Shown here piece after piece: positions 1-7,327 of a stretch of 41,600 nucleotides of DNA. The stretch spans positions 3,218,370-3,259,969 of the forward strand of contig NZ_MKZS01000001.1 in NCBI RefSeq assembly GCF_001942495.1, written 5' to 3'. The notes under the pieces were generated by a model. That model saw only the letters and a list, made by a program, of their open reading frames with translations. It was not told the origin of the DNA and searched no databases. Each line of letters starts with the position of its first letter. Position 1 is the first letter of the stretch. The translations under genes and the position numbers were made by a program. The stretch is from Moorena bouillonii PNG (GTDB lineage: Bacteria; Cyanobacteriota; Cyanobacteriia; Cyanobacteriales; Coleofasciculaceae).

Positions 1-54
1 CCAATTCCCGATTCCCGATTCCCGATTCCCGATTCCCGATTCCCGATTCCCGAT
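1..54. repeat. Heptamer tandem repeat, unit GATTCCC (window edge)
   Basis: About seven uninterrupted copies of a GATTCCC heptamer start at the window edge, so the full array is longer. The same heptamer recurs at 2384-2656 and, as its reverse complement, near 41510. It resembles the short tandemly repeated (STRR) heptamers known from filamentous cyanobacteria. Confidence 0.9.
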
Positions 55-104
55 TTATATCAATTCTAGTTTTACATCTCAAATTAAAATGCTATATTAC
101 TCCA

Positions 105-914
105 ATGTCTTCAATAAAAAATCGAAAATCCCAAATTAAACCGTTGTTTAAGTGGCGGTTTTATTATCTTTATGATTTGCTACGAGAGCTAGTTAATCGG
201 GAGATGAAGCTACTCTACAAACGGTCAGCTTTAGGAGTAGCTTGGATGCTGCTTAATCCACTACTTCAGTTAGCTGTGTTTACCTTTGTTTTCAGTTTTG
301 TATTGTCGGTTGATATTCCTCAATATACTTCATTTGCATTTTCTGGTTTGTTGGTATGGACATGGTTTAACAGCTCTCTTTTTCAAGCCACTGGCGTGAT
401 TATTCATAATCGCCCCCTGATCCGACAACCGGGTTTTCCAAACGCTATTTTACCGGTGGTGACGGTAACAACAGGTCTGATTCATTTTATTCTAGCCCTG
501 CCAGTATTAGTTATCTTTCTGTTAATCGATGGTGTTCAGCTACAGCCAGTAGTTATACTGTTACCAATCCTACAAGCTCTCCAGTTTGCCGTTACCATTA
601 GTTTAGCCTATCTACTAGCTGGTTTTAATGTAACGTTTCGCGACACGCAGCATACTATCGGTGTACTTTTACAGCTGCTTTTTTATGTGACACCGATTTT
701 TTATGATATTACTAATGTGCCGAAAAATTATCAGTTTTTGTATTACCTTAACCCGATGGTGCATCTGGTTAATGCCTATCGCACTGTACTAATTAAAGGC
801 ACAGCACCGGATTGGCTAGCTCTGCTAGTTATGGCTTTGGTCACGTCAGTATGTTTACCTATCGGTCTTCAAATTTTCCGGTGGCAGAGCGATCGCTTTG
901 TGGAGGAATTATAG
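105..914 (+). CDS. ABC-2 type transporter permease for polysaccharide/O-antigen export (Wzm/TagG-like)
   Basis: This 269-residue integral membrane protein fits the ABC-2 permease family that exports undecaprenyl-linked surface polysaccharides. The N-terminal amphipathic stretch with KRSALGVAWMLLNPLLQL (about residues 40-57) is the typical entry into the first membrane segment of TagG/RfbA/Wzm permeases. Roughly six hydrophobic segments follow, and the length is usual for the family. The stop codon is directly followed by the ATG of an ATPase gene of the Wzt type, with a GGAGG ribosome site inside the end of this gene (902-906), so the two are translationally coupled. The exported glycan cannot be told from sequence; capsule, O-antigen or teichoic-like polymers are all handled by this family. 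Upstream, a heptamer array ends about 50 bp before the start. Confidence 0.9.
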   Translation: MSSIKNRKSQIKPLFKWRFYYLYDLLRELVNREMKLLYKRSALGVAWMLLNPLLQLAVFTFVFSFVLSVDIPQYTSFAFSGLLVWTWFNSSLFQATGVIIHNRPLIRQPGFPNAILPVVTVTTGLIHFILALPVLVIFLLIDGVQLQPVVILLPILQALQFAVTISLAYLLAGFNVTFRDTQHTIGVLLQLLFYVTPIFYDITNVPKNYQFLYYLNPMVHLVNAYRTVLIKGTAPDWLALLVMALVTSVCLPIGLQIFRWQSDRFVEEL

Positions 915-2141
915 ATGGTTGATGCAATTATTGTTAAAGAACTTGGTAAACGCTTTAACAACTATCATCCTGACCGACCGTTTACTATTATGGAGGCGGC
1001 GCTGTCGGGTTTTCGGCATATTATGGCAGCGGAAAGGTTTTGGGCGTTGCAGAATATTACCTTCACCGTTTCCCCAGGCCAGATGCTGGGGATTCTCGGT
1101 CACAATGGGGCTGGTAAATCAACCCTGTTGCGCTTGATTGGTGGGGTTGGAAAACCGGATAAAGGGAAGGTTACAGTTAATGGCTCCATTGGAGCGCTGC
1201 TGGATTTGGGAGCTGGTTTCCATCCAGATTTGACTGGGCGAGAAAACGCTTTTGTTAGTGGTGTGGTAGCAGGTCTTACTCGTGAAGAGATGGGGCGACG
1301 TTTTGATGAAATCGTGACCTTTGCTGAACTTGAGCCGTTTATCGATAATCCAGTGCGCACTTATAGTACAGGGATGCAGATGCGGCTGGCGTTTTCGGTG
1401 GCTGTACACACAGACCCAGATGTGATGCTAGTTGATGAGTTTCTGTCCGTTGGGGATTTGAGATTTCAGGCTAAGTGCTTGGAACGAATTGCGCAGTTGA
1501 AAGAGTCTGGCTGTGCTATTGTCCTAATTTCTCACAGTAGCGAACAAATTGAGCAACTTTGCGATCGCGCTTTGTGGCTACAACAAGGACAAATCATGGC
1601 TTACGGTGAGCCAAAAGTGGTAGTAGCACAGTATGTCAATCAAATGCGATCGCAAACTCAGCCAGGCACTCCCAACGGATCCTCCCAAGTGACTAGGTCT
1701 GGTGTGCAACTGCGAATGAATCAAAACCGCTTTGGCTCTCTAGAAGTAGAAATTACCGATGTTTTGCTGTTACCTAGCTTAGAGATTAATAGTGGTGATT
1801 CCTTAGCCATTGATATTGAGTACTTTTCACCTCAACCAATTGATGGACTAATTTTTAGTGTCCTCATTAGCACTGAAGATAGTCAAGTTTGTCTTGAGAC
1901 TAACACAACTACCATGGGAGTATCAGTACCAGGTATTAAAGGTAAAGGAAAAATCAAACTCCATCTATCCCGCTTAGATTTAAACAGTGGTAAGTATTTT
2001 GTTGATGTTGGGGTTCATGAACCAAATCGGGCTTATTCCTATGACTACCATTTGCGTGTTTATAACTTTTTAGTGCGTTCAAAATATACTGAAAAAGGTA
2101 TGATTAGCCCACCGCTTTGTTGGGATGTTGTTGAAGGTTGA
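915..2141 (+). CDS. ABC transporter ATP-binding protein, Wzt-like with C-terminal substrate-recognition domain
   Basis: This 408-residue ATPase pairs with the permease immediately upstream. The nucleotide-binding domain fills about residues 1-245: Walker A GHNGAGKST, signature-like YSTGMQMRLAFSVA and Walker B VMLVDEFLSVGD, followed by a switch histidine in LISHSSEQ. That the NBD is followed by about 130 further residues (about 270-400, beta-rich) is characteristic of Wzt-type proteins, in which this domain binds the finished polysaccharide end; that role is family knowledge. The last codons (VVEG and stop) already lie inside the 18-bp repeat array that follows, so the natural C-terminus may have been altered by repeat spread. 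Confidence 0.9.
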   Translation: MVDAIIVKELGKRFNNYHPDRPFTIMEAALSGFRHIMAAERFWALQNITFTVSPGQMLGILGHNGAGKSTLLRLIGGVGKPDKGKVTVNGSIGALLDLGAGFHPDLTGRENAFVSGVVAGLTREEMGRRFDEIVTFAELEPFIDNPVRTYSTGMQMRLAFSVAVHTDPDVMLVDEFLSVGDLRFQAKCLERIAQLKESGCAIVLISHSSEQIEQLCDRALWLQQGQIMAYGEPKVVVAQYVNQMRSQTQPGTPNGSSQVTRSGVQLRMNQNRFGSLEVEITDVLLLPSLEINSGDSLAIDIEYFSPQPIDGLIFSVLISTEDSQVCLETNTTTMGVSVPGIKGKGKIKLHLSRLDLNSGKYFVDVGVHEPNRAYSYDYHLRVYNFLVRSKYTEKGMISPPLCWDVVEG

Positions 2142-2337
2142 ATGTTGGTTGAAGGTTGAAGGTTGGTTGAAGGTTGAATGTTGGTTGAAGGTTTAATGTT
2201 GGTTGAAGGTTTAATGTTGGTTGAAGGTTGAATGTTGGTTGAAGGTTTAATGTTGGTTGAAGGTTGAATTTTGGTTGAAGGTTTAATGTTGGTTGAAGGT
2301 TTAAGGTTGGTTGAAGGTTTAATGTTGGTTGACTGTT
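2127..2337. repeat. 18-bp tandem repeat array overlapping the end of the wzt-like gene
   Basis: About eleven degenerate copies of a GGTTGAAGGTTKAATGTT-type unit run from the last codons of the ABC ATPase to about 2337. Units vary (GGTTGAATG, GGTTTAATG, GGTTTAAGG). Because 18 is divisible by three, the array is open in several frames and yields artefact ORFs such as a PSTNIK/PSTNIQ hexapeptide repeat on the minus strand. Confidence 0.85.
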
Positions 2338-2383
2338 GAATTAGGGACAGGTAATAGGCAAGAGGTAACAGATTTAGCTTTAC

Positions 2384-2656
2384 TATTCCCGATTCCCGAT
2401 TCCCGATTCCCGATTCCCGATTCCCGATTCCCGATTCCAGATTCCCGATTCCCGATTCCCGATTCCCGATTCCCGATTCCCGATTCCCGATTCCCGATTC
2501 CCGATTCCCGATTCCCGATTCCCGATTCCCGATTCCCGATTCCCGATTCCCGATTCCCGATTCCCGATTCCCGATTCCCGATTCCCGATTCCCGATTCCC
2601 GATTCCCGATTCCCGATTCCCGATTCCCGATTCCCGACTCCCGATTCCCTGTTCCC
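2384..2656. repeat. Long heptamer tandem repeat array, unit GATTCCC (about 39 copies)
   Basis: About 273 bp of nearly perfect GATTCCC repeats, with a few variants (GATTCCA, GACTCCC, TGTTCCC at the right edge). It ends two bases before the TTG codon that opens the next reading frame. No spacers are present, so it is not a CRISPR array. Seven-bp units cycle through all frames every 21 bp, which makes both strands open; the ORFs over it are not genes. Confidence 0.95.
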
Positions 2657-2657
2657 T

Positions 2658-4739
2658 TTGATCAAAAATTTCCCAAATATAAAACTAGTGAAAACAACAG
2701 TAAATAGCTTACTAAAACTGATTCAATCACTAAGTTTAGCTCTATTAATTCTTAGTGTTTCTGTACTTCCCGTATTTGCTGATGAATCTTTGAGTGTATC
2801 TAATCGGTATTTGCCGATGGTATCTACAACCGATGATTCCCAGGTAAAACTAACCAAATTCCAGGATATAGAAGAATTTAGTGACAATTTTTTTGTCAAT
2901 CAAATGACAGAAAATAATATTCCTGGAGCGGTATTTACCTTAGTCAAAGATGATAAGATTATTTTCTCGAAAGGCTACGGCTATGCCAACCTTGAGGAGA
3001 AGATACCGGTTATTCCTAACAAAACTCTGTTTCGTGTAGGGTCTGTATCTAAACTAGTTACCTCTACAGCAGTAATGCAACTAGTCGAGCAAGGTAAGCT
3101 TAAGCTAGATGAAGATATTAACCAATATCTTAAGGATGTTCAAATCAAGACTAATAAATTTAAGCCAATCACAGTTGATCATCTCTTAACTCATACTCAT
3201 GGATTTGATGTAGCTTGGGCGATTGGCGGAGCCACTCTTTGCCAGTCTCAGCTGCCATCCTTAGAAAAATTTCTCACAGAAAATTTACCAGAGCGAGTGC
3301 GACCACCAGGTGAATTATATGTTTATAGTGATGTGGGATTAGCATTAGCAGGTTACTTAGTCGAAGTAGTTGGTGGAATTCCTTTCAGTGACTATATTGA
3401 CCAAGCTATCCTACAACCTTTGAATATGAGTCAAAGTAGTTTTCAGCAACCATTACCGTCTGAGCTGGCTGCTGATTTAGCTGTGGGATATCAGTACAAA
3501 AATGGCAATTATATAAACCAACCCTTTACCTGTAATAAAAGTGTTCCTACTACAGCGTTAAGTACTACTGCTGAAGACATGGCTCACTTTATGATTGCTC
3601 ATTTACAGGGAGGTCGTTATGGTACAGAGCGTATCCTGAATGACACTACAGTAAAGGAGATGCACCGCCAACACTATACTAATTTTCCCAACCTTCCTCA
3701 AGTGGCAGGATCTACTTATGGTTTTTTTGAGCGCTTTGTGAATAATCAACGGATAATTGAGCATGGCGGTAGCATGTCAGGGTATACTAATCTGCTATTT
3801 TTAATCCCAGAACAAAAGTTAGGTTTCTATATTGCTTATAACCGTAACACTCTTAATGAAAATTTGCGAGACGACTTGGTTGAACAGTTTTTAGATCGTT
3901 ATTATCCTGTACAGGAAACCATTTCGTCACCTACTGAAACGATTACTAAAGCGATACCTGACGCTAATAGTAACCAGCAGTATCACCAGCAATATGAACA
4001 GCAATATAAACAAATAAAGGGCGGTTATCGCTTCATTCGATATCCTCGAAACTCTCTAGTTAAACTAGCCATGGTTTTGCTGGAATGGGGAAAGTTGTTG
4101 ATTATTCAAACTAATAAAGACCACACGTTAACTATATTTCCAGGAAGAAGTACATGGGAGGAAGTCGAGCCACTCCTATTTCGTGCTACTGACAGCAGTA
4201 TGTATATAAATTTTCGGCCAGATAGTCAGGGTAAAATTACTGGTATGTCTATGAGTAGTCATGTCCATTTAAGCTATGAAAAGTTACCCTGGTACGAAGC
4301 TCCTGTTTTACAGCTTGGACTGGCAGGATTTTCTGTGACCATCTTCCTATGGGGATGTTTAGTTTGGCTAATTAGACCATTAGTTAGCCGCAAAAATAAA
4401 ACCTTATCTCTAGTTTCACGACATACTCGTTTGGTAGAGTTGAGTATTGGTCTTATTAGTCTGTTGAATTTATGCTTTTTGATGGGCATAGGGATAGCTA
4501 TTAGTACAATAGATTTCTGGGAATTTTTCTTCGGAATGCCCCCTGTTATAATTGTGTTACTTTATCTACCGATTGTGACCACAGGCTTGACTACTATAGT
4601 ATCGATTATTGCTTTACTGGCTTGGAGAGACAAAAACTGGTCTTGGATTAGACGAGGGTATTATTTTTTGAGTATGCTAGCGGCATGGCTATTTATCTGG
4701 CTCCTAAATTCTTGGAATTTATTAGGATTTAAATTTTAA
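2658..4739 (+). CDS. Serine hydrolase of the beta-lactamase (class C/PBP4*-like) family with C-terminal membrane segments
   Basis: The 693-residue protein starts with a hydrophobic signal sequence (about residues 14-42). A beta-lactamase fold domain covers about residues 65-410: the nucleophile motif S-V-S-K (residues 129-132), a tyrosine motif Y-S-D in place of the usual Y-x-N, and EHGGSMSGY as the third motif (HGG replacing KTG, usual in esterase/peptidase-type members). A linker domain follows, then about four hydrophobic segments near the C-terminus (about 555-690). The active site is thus expected outside the cytoplasm. Substrate is unknown; such proteins include D-aminopeptidases, esterases and cell-wall enzymes, and resistance to antibiotics should not be assumed. 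The listed TTG start lies at the edge of a repeat array; an in-frame GTG at 2688 gives a cleaner signal peptide and is an equally good start. Confidence 0.85.
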   Translation: MIKNFPNIKLVKTTVNSLLKLIQSLSLALLILSVSVLPVFADESLSVSNRYLPMVSTTDDSQVKLTKFQDIEEFSDNFFVNQMTENNIPGAVFTLVKDDKIIFSKGYGYANLEEKIPVIPNKTLFRVGSVSKLVTSTAVMQLVEQGKLKLDEDINQYLKDVQIKTNKFKPITVDHLLTHTHGFDVAWAIGGATLCQSQLPSLEKFLTENLPERVRPPGELYVYSDVGLALAGYLVEVVGGIPFSDYIDQAILQPLNMSQSSFQQPLPSELAADLAVGYQYKNGNYINQPFTCNKSVPTTALSTTAEDMAHFMIAHLQGGRYGTERILNDTTVKEMHRQHYTNFPNLPQVAGSTYGFFERFVNNQRIIEHGGSMSGYTNLLFLIPEQKLGFYIAYNRNTLNENLRDDLVEQFLDRYYPVQETISSPTETITKAIPDANSNQQYHQQYEQQYKQIKGGYRFIRYPRNSLVKLAMVLLEWGKLLIIQTNKDHTLTIFPGRSTWEEVEPLLFRATDSSMYINFRPDSQGKITGMSMSSHVHLSYEKLPWYEAPVLQLGLAGFSVTIFLWGCLVWLIRPLVSRKNKTLSLVSRHTRLVELSIGLISLLNLCFLMGIGIAISTIDFWEFFFGMPPVIIVLLYLPIVTTGLTTIVSIIALLAWRDKNWSWIRRGYYFLSMLAAWLFIWLLNSWNLLGFKF

Positions 4740-4810
4740 GTTTTGTGATTAGATAAGGGGCAGCAGATAATGAGGTTTTACCAAAACGAATTAATTCCCA
4801 ATGGAATAAT

Positions 4811-4834
4811 GACCTTGAAGTTGATTTCAAGGTC
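4811..4834. terminator. Possible terminator hairpin between convergent genes
   Basis: A perfect 9-bp stem GACCTTGAA / TTCAAGGTC with a 6-base loop lies between the convergent hydrolase and hpnH genes. No strong T-run follows on either strand, so termination is a guess from position and structure. Confidence 0.35.
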
Positions 4835-4997
4835 TATTTGATCAAGAATCAGAAAGCTCAGATAAATGCGATCGCATTGATTGTATTGTGTGTATTGTGC
4901 TCAAGTTGACCTTGTCTATCCTGCCAGGCTTAGCAATCCATCACTACTCAGAGCTAGGAAGTAGCGCCAGCTTTATGGTCTGGGAAATTGGTCAGGT

Positions 4998-6017
4998 TCA
5001 AACTGCTCCTAACACACTACCCATAGCACGAACCATATTCTGGGGCTGAAACGCATCCACAGCCGCCGTCGGCTCATACCCACAATGGACCATACAATCG
5101 GAACACTTAGGATTACCACTAGCGCGACCATACTGATCCCAATTCGTTTCCTCCAGCAATTCCTTAAAAGTGGAATAATGCCCTTCATTTAACAAATAGC
5201 AAGGCTTTTGCCACCCCAAAACACTGTAACTAGGACTTCCCCAAGGGGTACACTCGTAATCTTTCTCCCCCATCAGGAAATCCAAAAATAAAGGATTATG
5301 GTTAAAATTCCAGGTTTTATTCCCAGCCTTCAAAGGCGCTAAAATTTCCCGGAACATCGCCTTAGTCTGTTCCCGCTTCAGGAAATGCTCCTGATCTGGT
5401 GCCCATTCATAACTATATCCAGGAGAAACCATCATGCCATCAATACCCAACATGGCTAGGAAATCAAAGAACTCCTGAATTTCCTTAGGATCACTTCCCT
5501 CAAACACCGTCGTGTTAGTAGTCACACGAAATCCCCTAGCTTTAGCGGCTCGAATTGCCTGCACTACCTTATCAAATACCCCCTGACGGTCCACACACTG
5601 ATCATGCCGTTCCCGTAAGCCATCCAAGTGAACGCTGAAAGTCAGGTAAGGGGAAGGTTGGAACTTATCCAGACACTTTTCTAACAACAACCCATTAGTA
5701 CAGAGATAGACATACTTTCGCCATGCCACCAACCCCTTGACAATTTCGTCAATTTGTGGATGAAGCAAAGGTTCTCCCCCCGGAATAGAAACCACAGGAA
5801 CACCACACTCTTTCACCGCAGCAAAGCACTCTTCAGGAGTCAGCTGGCTCTTGAGTATTTCCGTAGGATGCTGGATTTTGCCACAACCGGAACAAGCTAG
5901 ATTACAGCGGAACAGAGGTTCCAACATCAGCACCAGGGGAAAGCGTTTACGACCCAAAAGACGCTGGGTAACAATATACTTTCCGACATCAAGAGCTTGT
6001 TGTAATTGAATTGCCAT
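4998..6017 (-). CDS. hpnH: Adenosyl-hopene transferase HpnH (radical SAM, hopanoid biosynthesis)
   Basis: HpnH adds a 5'-deoxyadenosyl group to diploptene/hopene, the first step toward C35 extended hopanoids. The radical SAM cluster motif C-x3-C-x2-C is seen as CNLACSGCG after MLEPLFR (about residues 35-50), followed by [10 protein letters not shown] and a CTNGLLLEK strand typical of this family; a SPASM-like cysteine set ([12 protein letters not shown]) closes the C-terminus. The 339-residue length is normal. I chose the ATG at 6017 rather than the upstream in-frame GTG at 6029 because GAGG lies 6 bases before this ATG. It follows hpnA on the same strand after a 334-bp gap filled with repeats, so it may have its own promoter. 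The squalene-hopene cyclase gene is not in this window. Confidence 0.95.
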   Translation of the reverse strand: MAIQLQQALDVGKYIVTQRLLGRKRFPLVLMLEPLFRCNLACSGCGKIQHPTEILKSQLTPEECFAAVKECGVPVVSIPGGEPLLHPQIDEIVKGLVAWRKYVYLCTNGLLLEKCLDKFQPSPYLTFSVHLDGLRERHDQCVDRQGVFDKVVQAIRAAKARGFRVTTNTTVFEGSDPKEIQEFFDFLAMLGIDGMMVSPGYSYEWAPDQEHFLKREQTKAMFREILAPLKAGNKTWNFNHNPLFLDFLMGEKDYECTPWGSPSYSVLGWQKPCYLLNEGHYSTFKELLEETNWDQYGRASGNPKCSDCMVHCGYEPTAAVDAFQPQNMVRAMGSVLGAV

Positions 6018-6351
6018 AATTGTCCTCACACCATATAATTAACGCTAATCATGGAGGGTAATCCTGATTACCCTACAGCTTGAACTTTGATCAGCTTCGC
6101 TGATAAATTAATAATACTGTTGGTGAATTCCTTAAAATCCTAGACTTCGCCGCAGTTGTCAGTTTCCCTATTTACTGGAGCCAGCGGTAAGTACCTAGAG
6201 ATAAATAAACGGAAGTGTATTAACTTTTTTAAAGCTGCCAAAAGTCTTTCTGTTCCCTGTTCCGGTGATCCGCTGTTCCCTTCCCCCCTTACTAAGGGGG
6301 GTTAGGGGGGATCCGCTGCTCCCTGTTCCCTGTTCCCTGTTCCCTGTTCCC
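6018..6351. repeat. Intergenic region hpnA-hpnH with TGTTCCC heptamers
   Basis: No gene is visible. The part next to hpnA (about 6318-6351) is a short TGTTCCC heptamer array running up to the hpnA stop codon; next to it is a CCCCCCTTACTAAGGGGGG hairpin-like sequence (about 6283-6305) that could act as a terminator for hpnA. The rest is AT-rich and presumably holds any hpnH promoter, but I see no clear -35/-10 pair. Confidence 0.6.
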
Positions 6352-7323
6352 TTAGCTAAACCAATCAACAGCATCCTTGAGGGCTTTCCTAATCGAAGAT
6401 TGGGGTAACCCTAACTCTCTAACCGCTTTCGAGGCATCGTAATACATCGGGTGTTGTGCCATCCGCACCCCATTGAGCGGAATAGAAGGGGTTTTGCCGA
6501 AAGCAGTCAAGACGCACTCATCAATCCAAGCCATACTCAGCGGTAGCCAGACCGGAACAGTTTTTTGAGGCGCACTCAATCCAGTAATTTCCGCAAGTTG
6601 CTCCAATAAGGATTTGAAGGATAGATTTTGGTTACCTAAAATATAGCGATCGCCTTTTTTCCCCCGGTCCAACGCCAACAGGTGACCCTGAGCCACATCC
6701 CGCACATCAATAAAATTTAATCCCGTATCCAAATAAAATGGCATTTTCTGCTGTAAGAAGCGCACAATGATTTCTCCGGTAGGAGTTGGCTTAATATCCA
6801 TTGGACCAATGGGAGCGCTAGGATTAACAATCACCACATCTTGACCAGATTGAGCTGCCTTGATCGCTTCCCGTTCAGCAAAAAACTTAGATTTTTTATA
6901 GTCACCCACCAATTTCTCGACAGGACTCTGATGGGTTTCATCCACAATTTCCCCAGGTTTACCCACACCAATAGCCGCTACTGAACTGGTGTAAACAGTG
7001 CGTTCAATCCCAGCTTTACCAGAACTTTGTAGCACATTACGGGTTCCTTGGACATTGTTACGATAGAGTAAATCTCGATCCGCTTGCCACAGGGAATAAT
7101 GGGCAGCGACATGAAATAATACCTGACATCCCTGCATCAGTTGGCACAAGCCTGGATCGTTCAAGTCACCGATAACGACTTCTATATCTAGACCCTGGAG
7201 GTTATCGAGTTGGCTAGTAGGGCGCACCAGAGCTCGCACGGAGTATCCTGCTTCAAGTAGCGATCGCACAACATGAGCACCGATAAATCCTGTTCCTCCA
7301 GTAACGAAAGCTTTGATTGCCAT
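6352..7323 (-). CDS. hpnA: Hopanoid-associated sugar epimerase HpnA (NAD-dependent SDR)
   Basis: The 323-residue protein is an extended short-chain dehydrogenase/epimerase. It begins with the NAD-binding Rossmann motif VTGGTGFIGAHVVRSLL (about residues 7-23), carries the DLNDP strand and has a catalytic YKKSK (Y-x3-K) with an upstream serine-rich TSSVAAIG segment. Similarity to HpnA proteins of hopanoid loci is strong over the full length. HpnA is linked to hopanoid loci and presumed to act on the head-group sugar, though its exact reaction is less settled than that of HpnH. Only 4 bp separate it from the stop of the RND permease upstream, so they are very likely cotranscribed. Confidence 0.9.
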   Translation of the reverse strand: MAIKAFVTGGTGFIGAHVVRSLLEAGYSVRALVRPTSQLDNLQGLDIEVVIGDLNDPGLCQLMQGCQVLFHVAAHYSLWQADRDLLYRNNVQGTRNVLQSSGKAGIERTVYTSSVAAIGVGKPGEIVDETHQSPVEKLVGDYKKSKFFAEREAIKAAQSGQDVVIVNPSAPIGPMDIKPTPTGEIIVRFLQQKMPFYLDTGLNFIDVRDVAQGHLLALDRGKKGDRYILGNQNLSFKSLLEQLAEITGLSAPQKTVPVWLPLSMAWIDECVLTAFGKTPSIPLNGVRMAQHPMYYDASKAVRELGLPQSSIRKALKDAVDWFS

Positions 7324-7327
7324 TGGT

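Noticed and set aside
2384..2656. CRISPR array
   Set aside because: The repeats are contiguous 7-mers with no spacers, and no cas gene is nearby. The same applies to all other arrays in the window.
2060..2665. Long ORFs on both strands across the 18-bp and GATTCCC arrays
   Set aside because: They encode only hexa- or heptapeptide repeats produced by the tandem units; open frames on both strands are expected from such arrays.
2658..4739. Antibiotic-resistance beta-lactamase
   Set aside because: The HGG motif, Y-S-D instead of Y-x-N, and the C-terminal membrane segments point to an esterase/peptidase-like relative rather than a true class C beta-lactamase.
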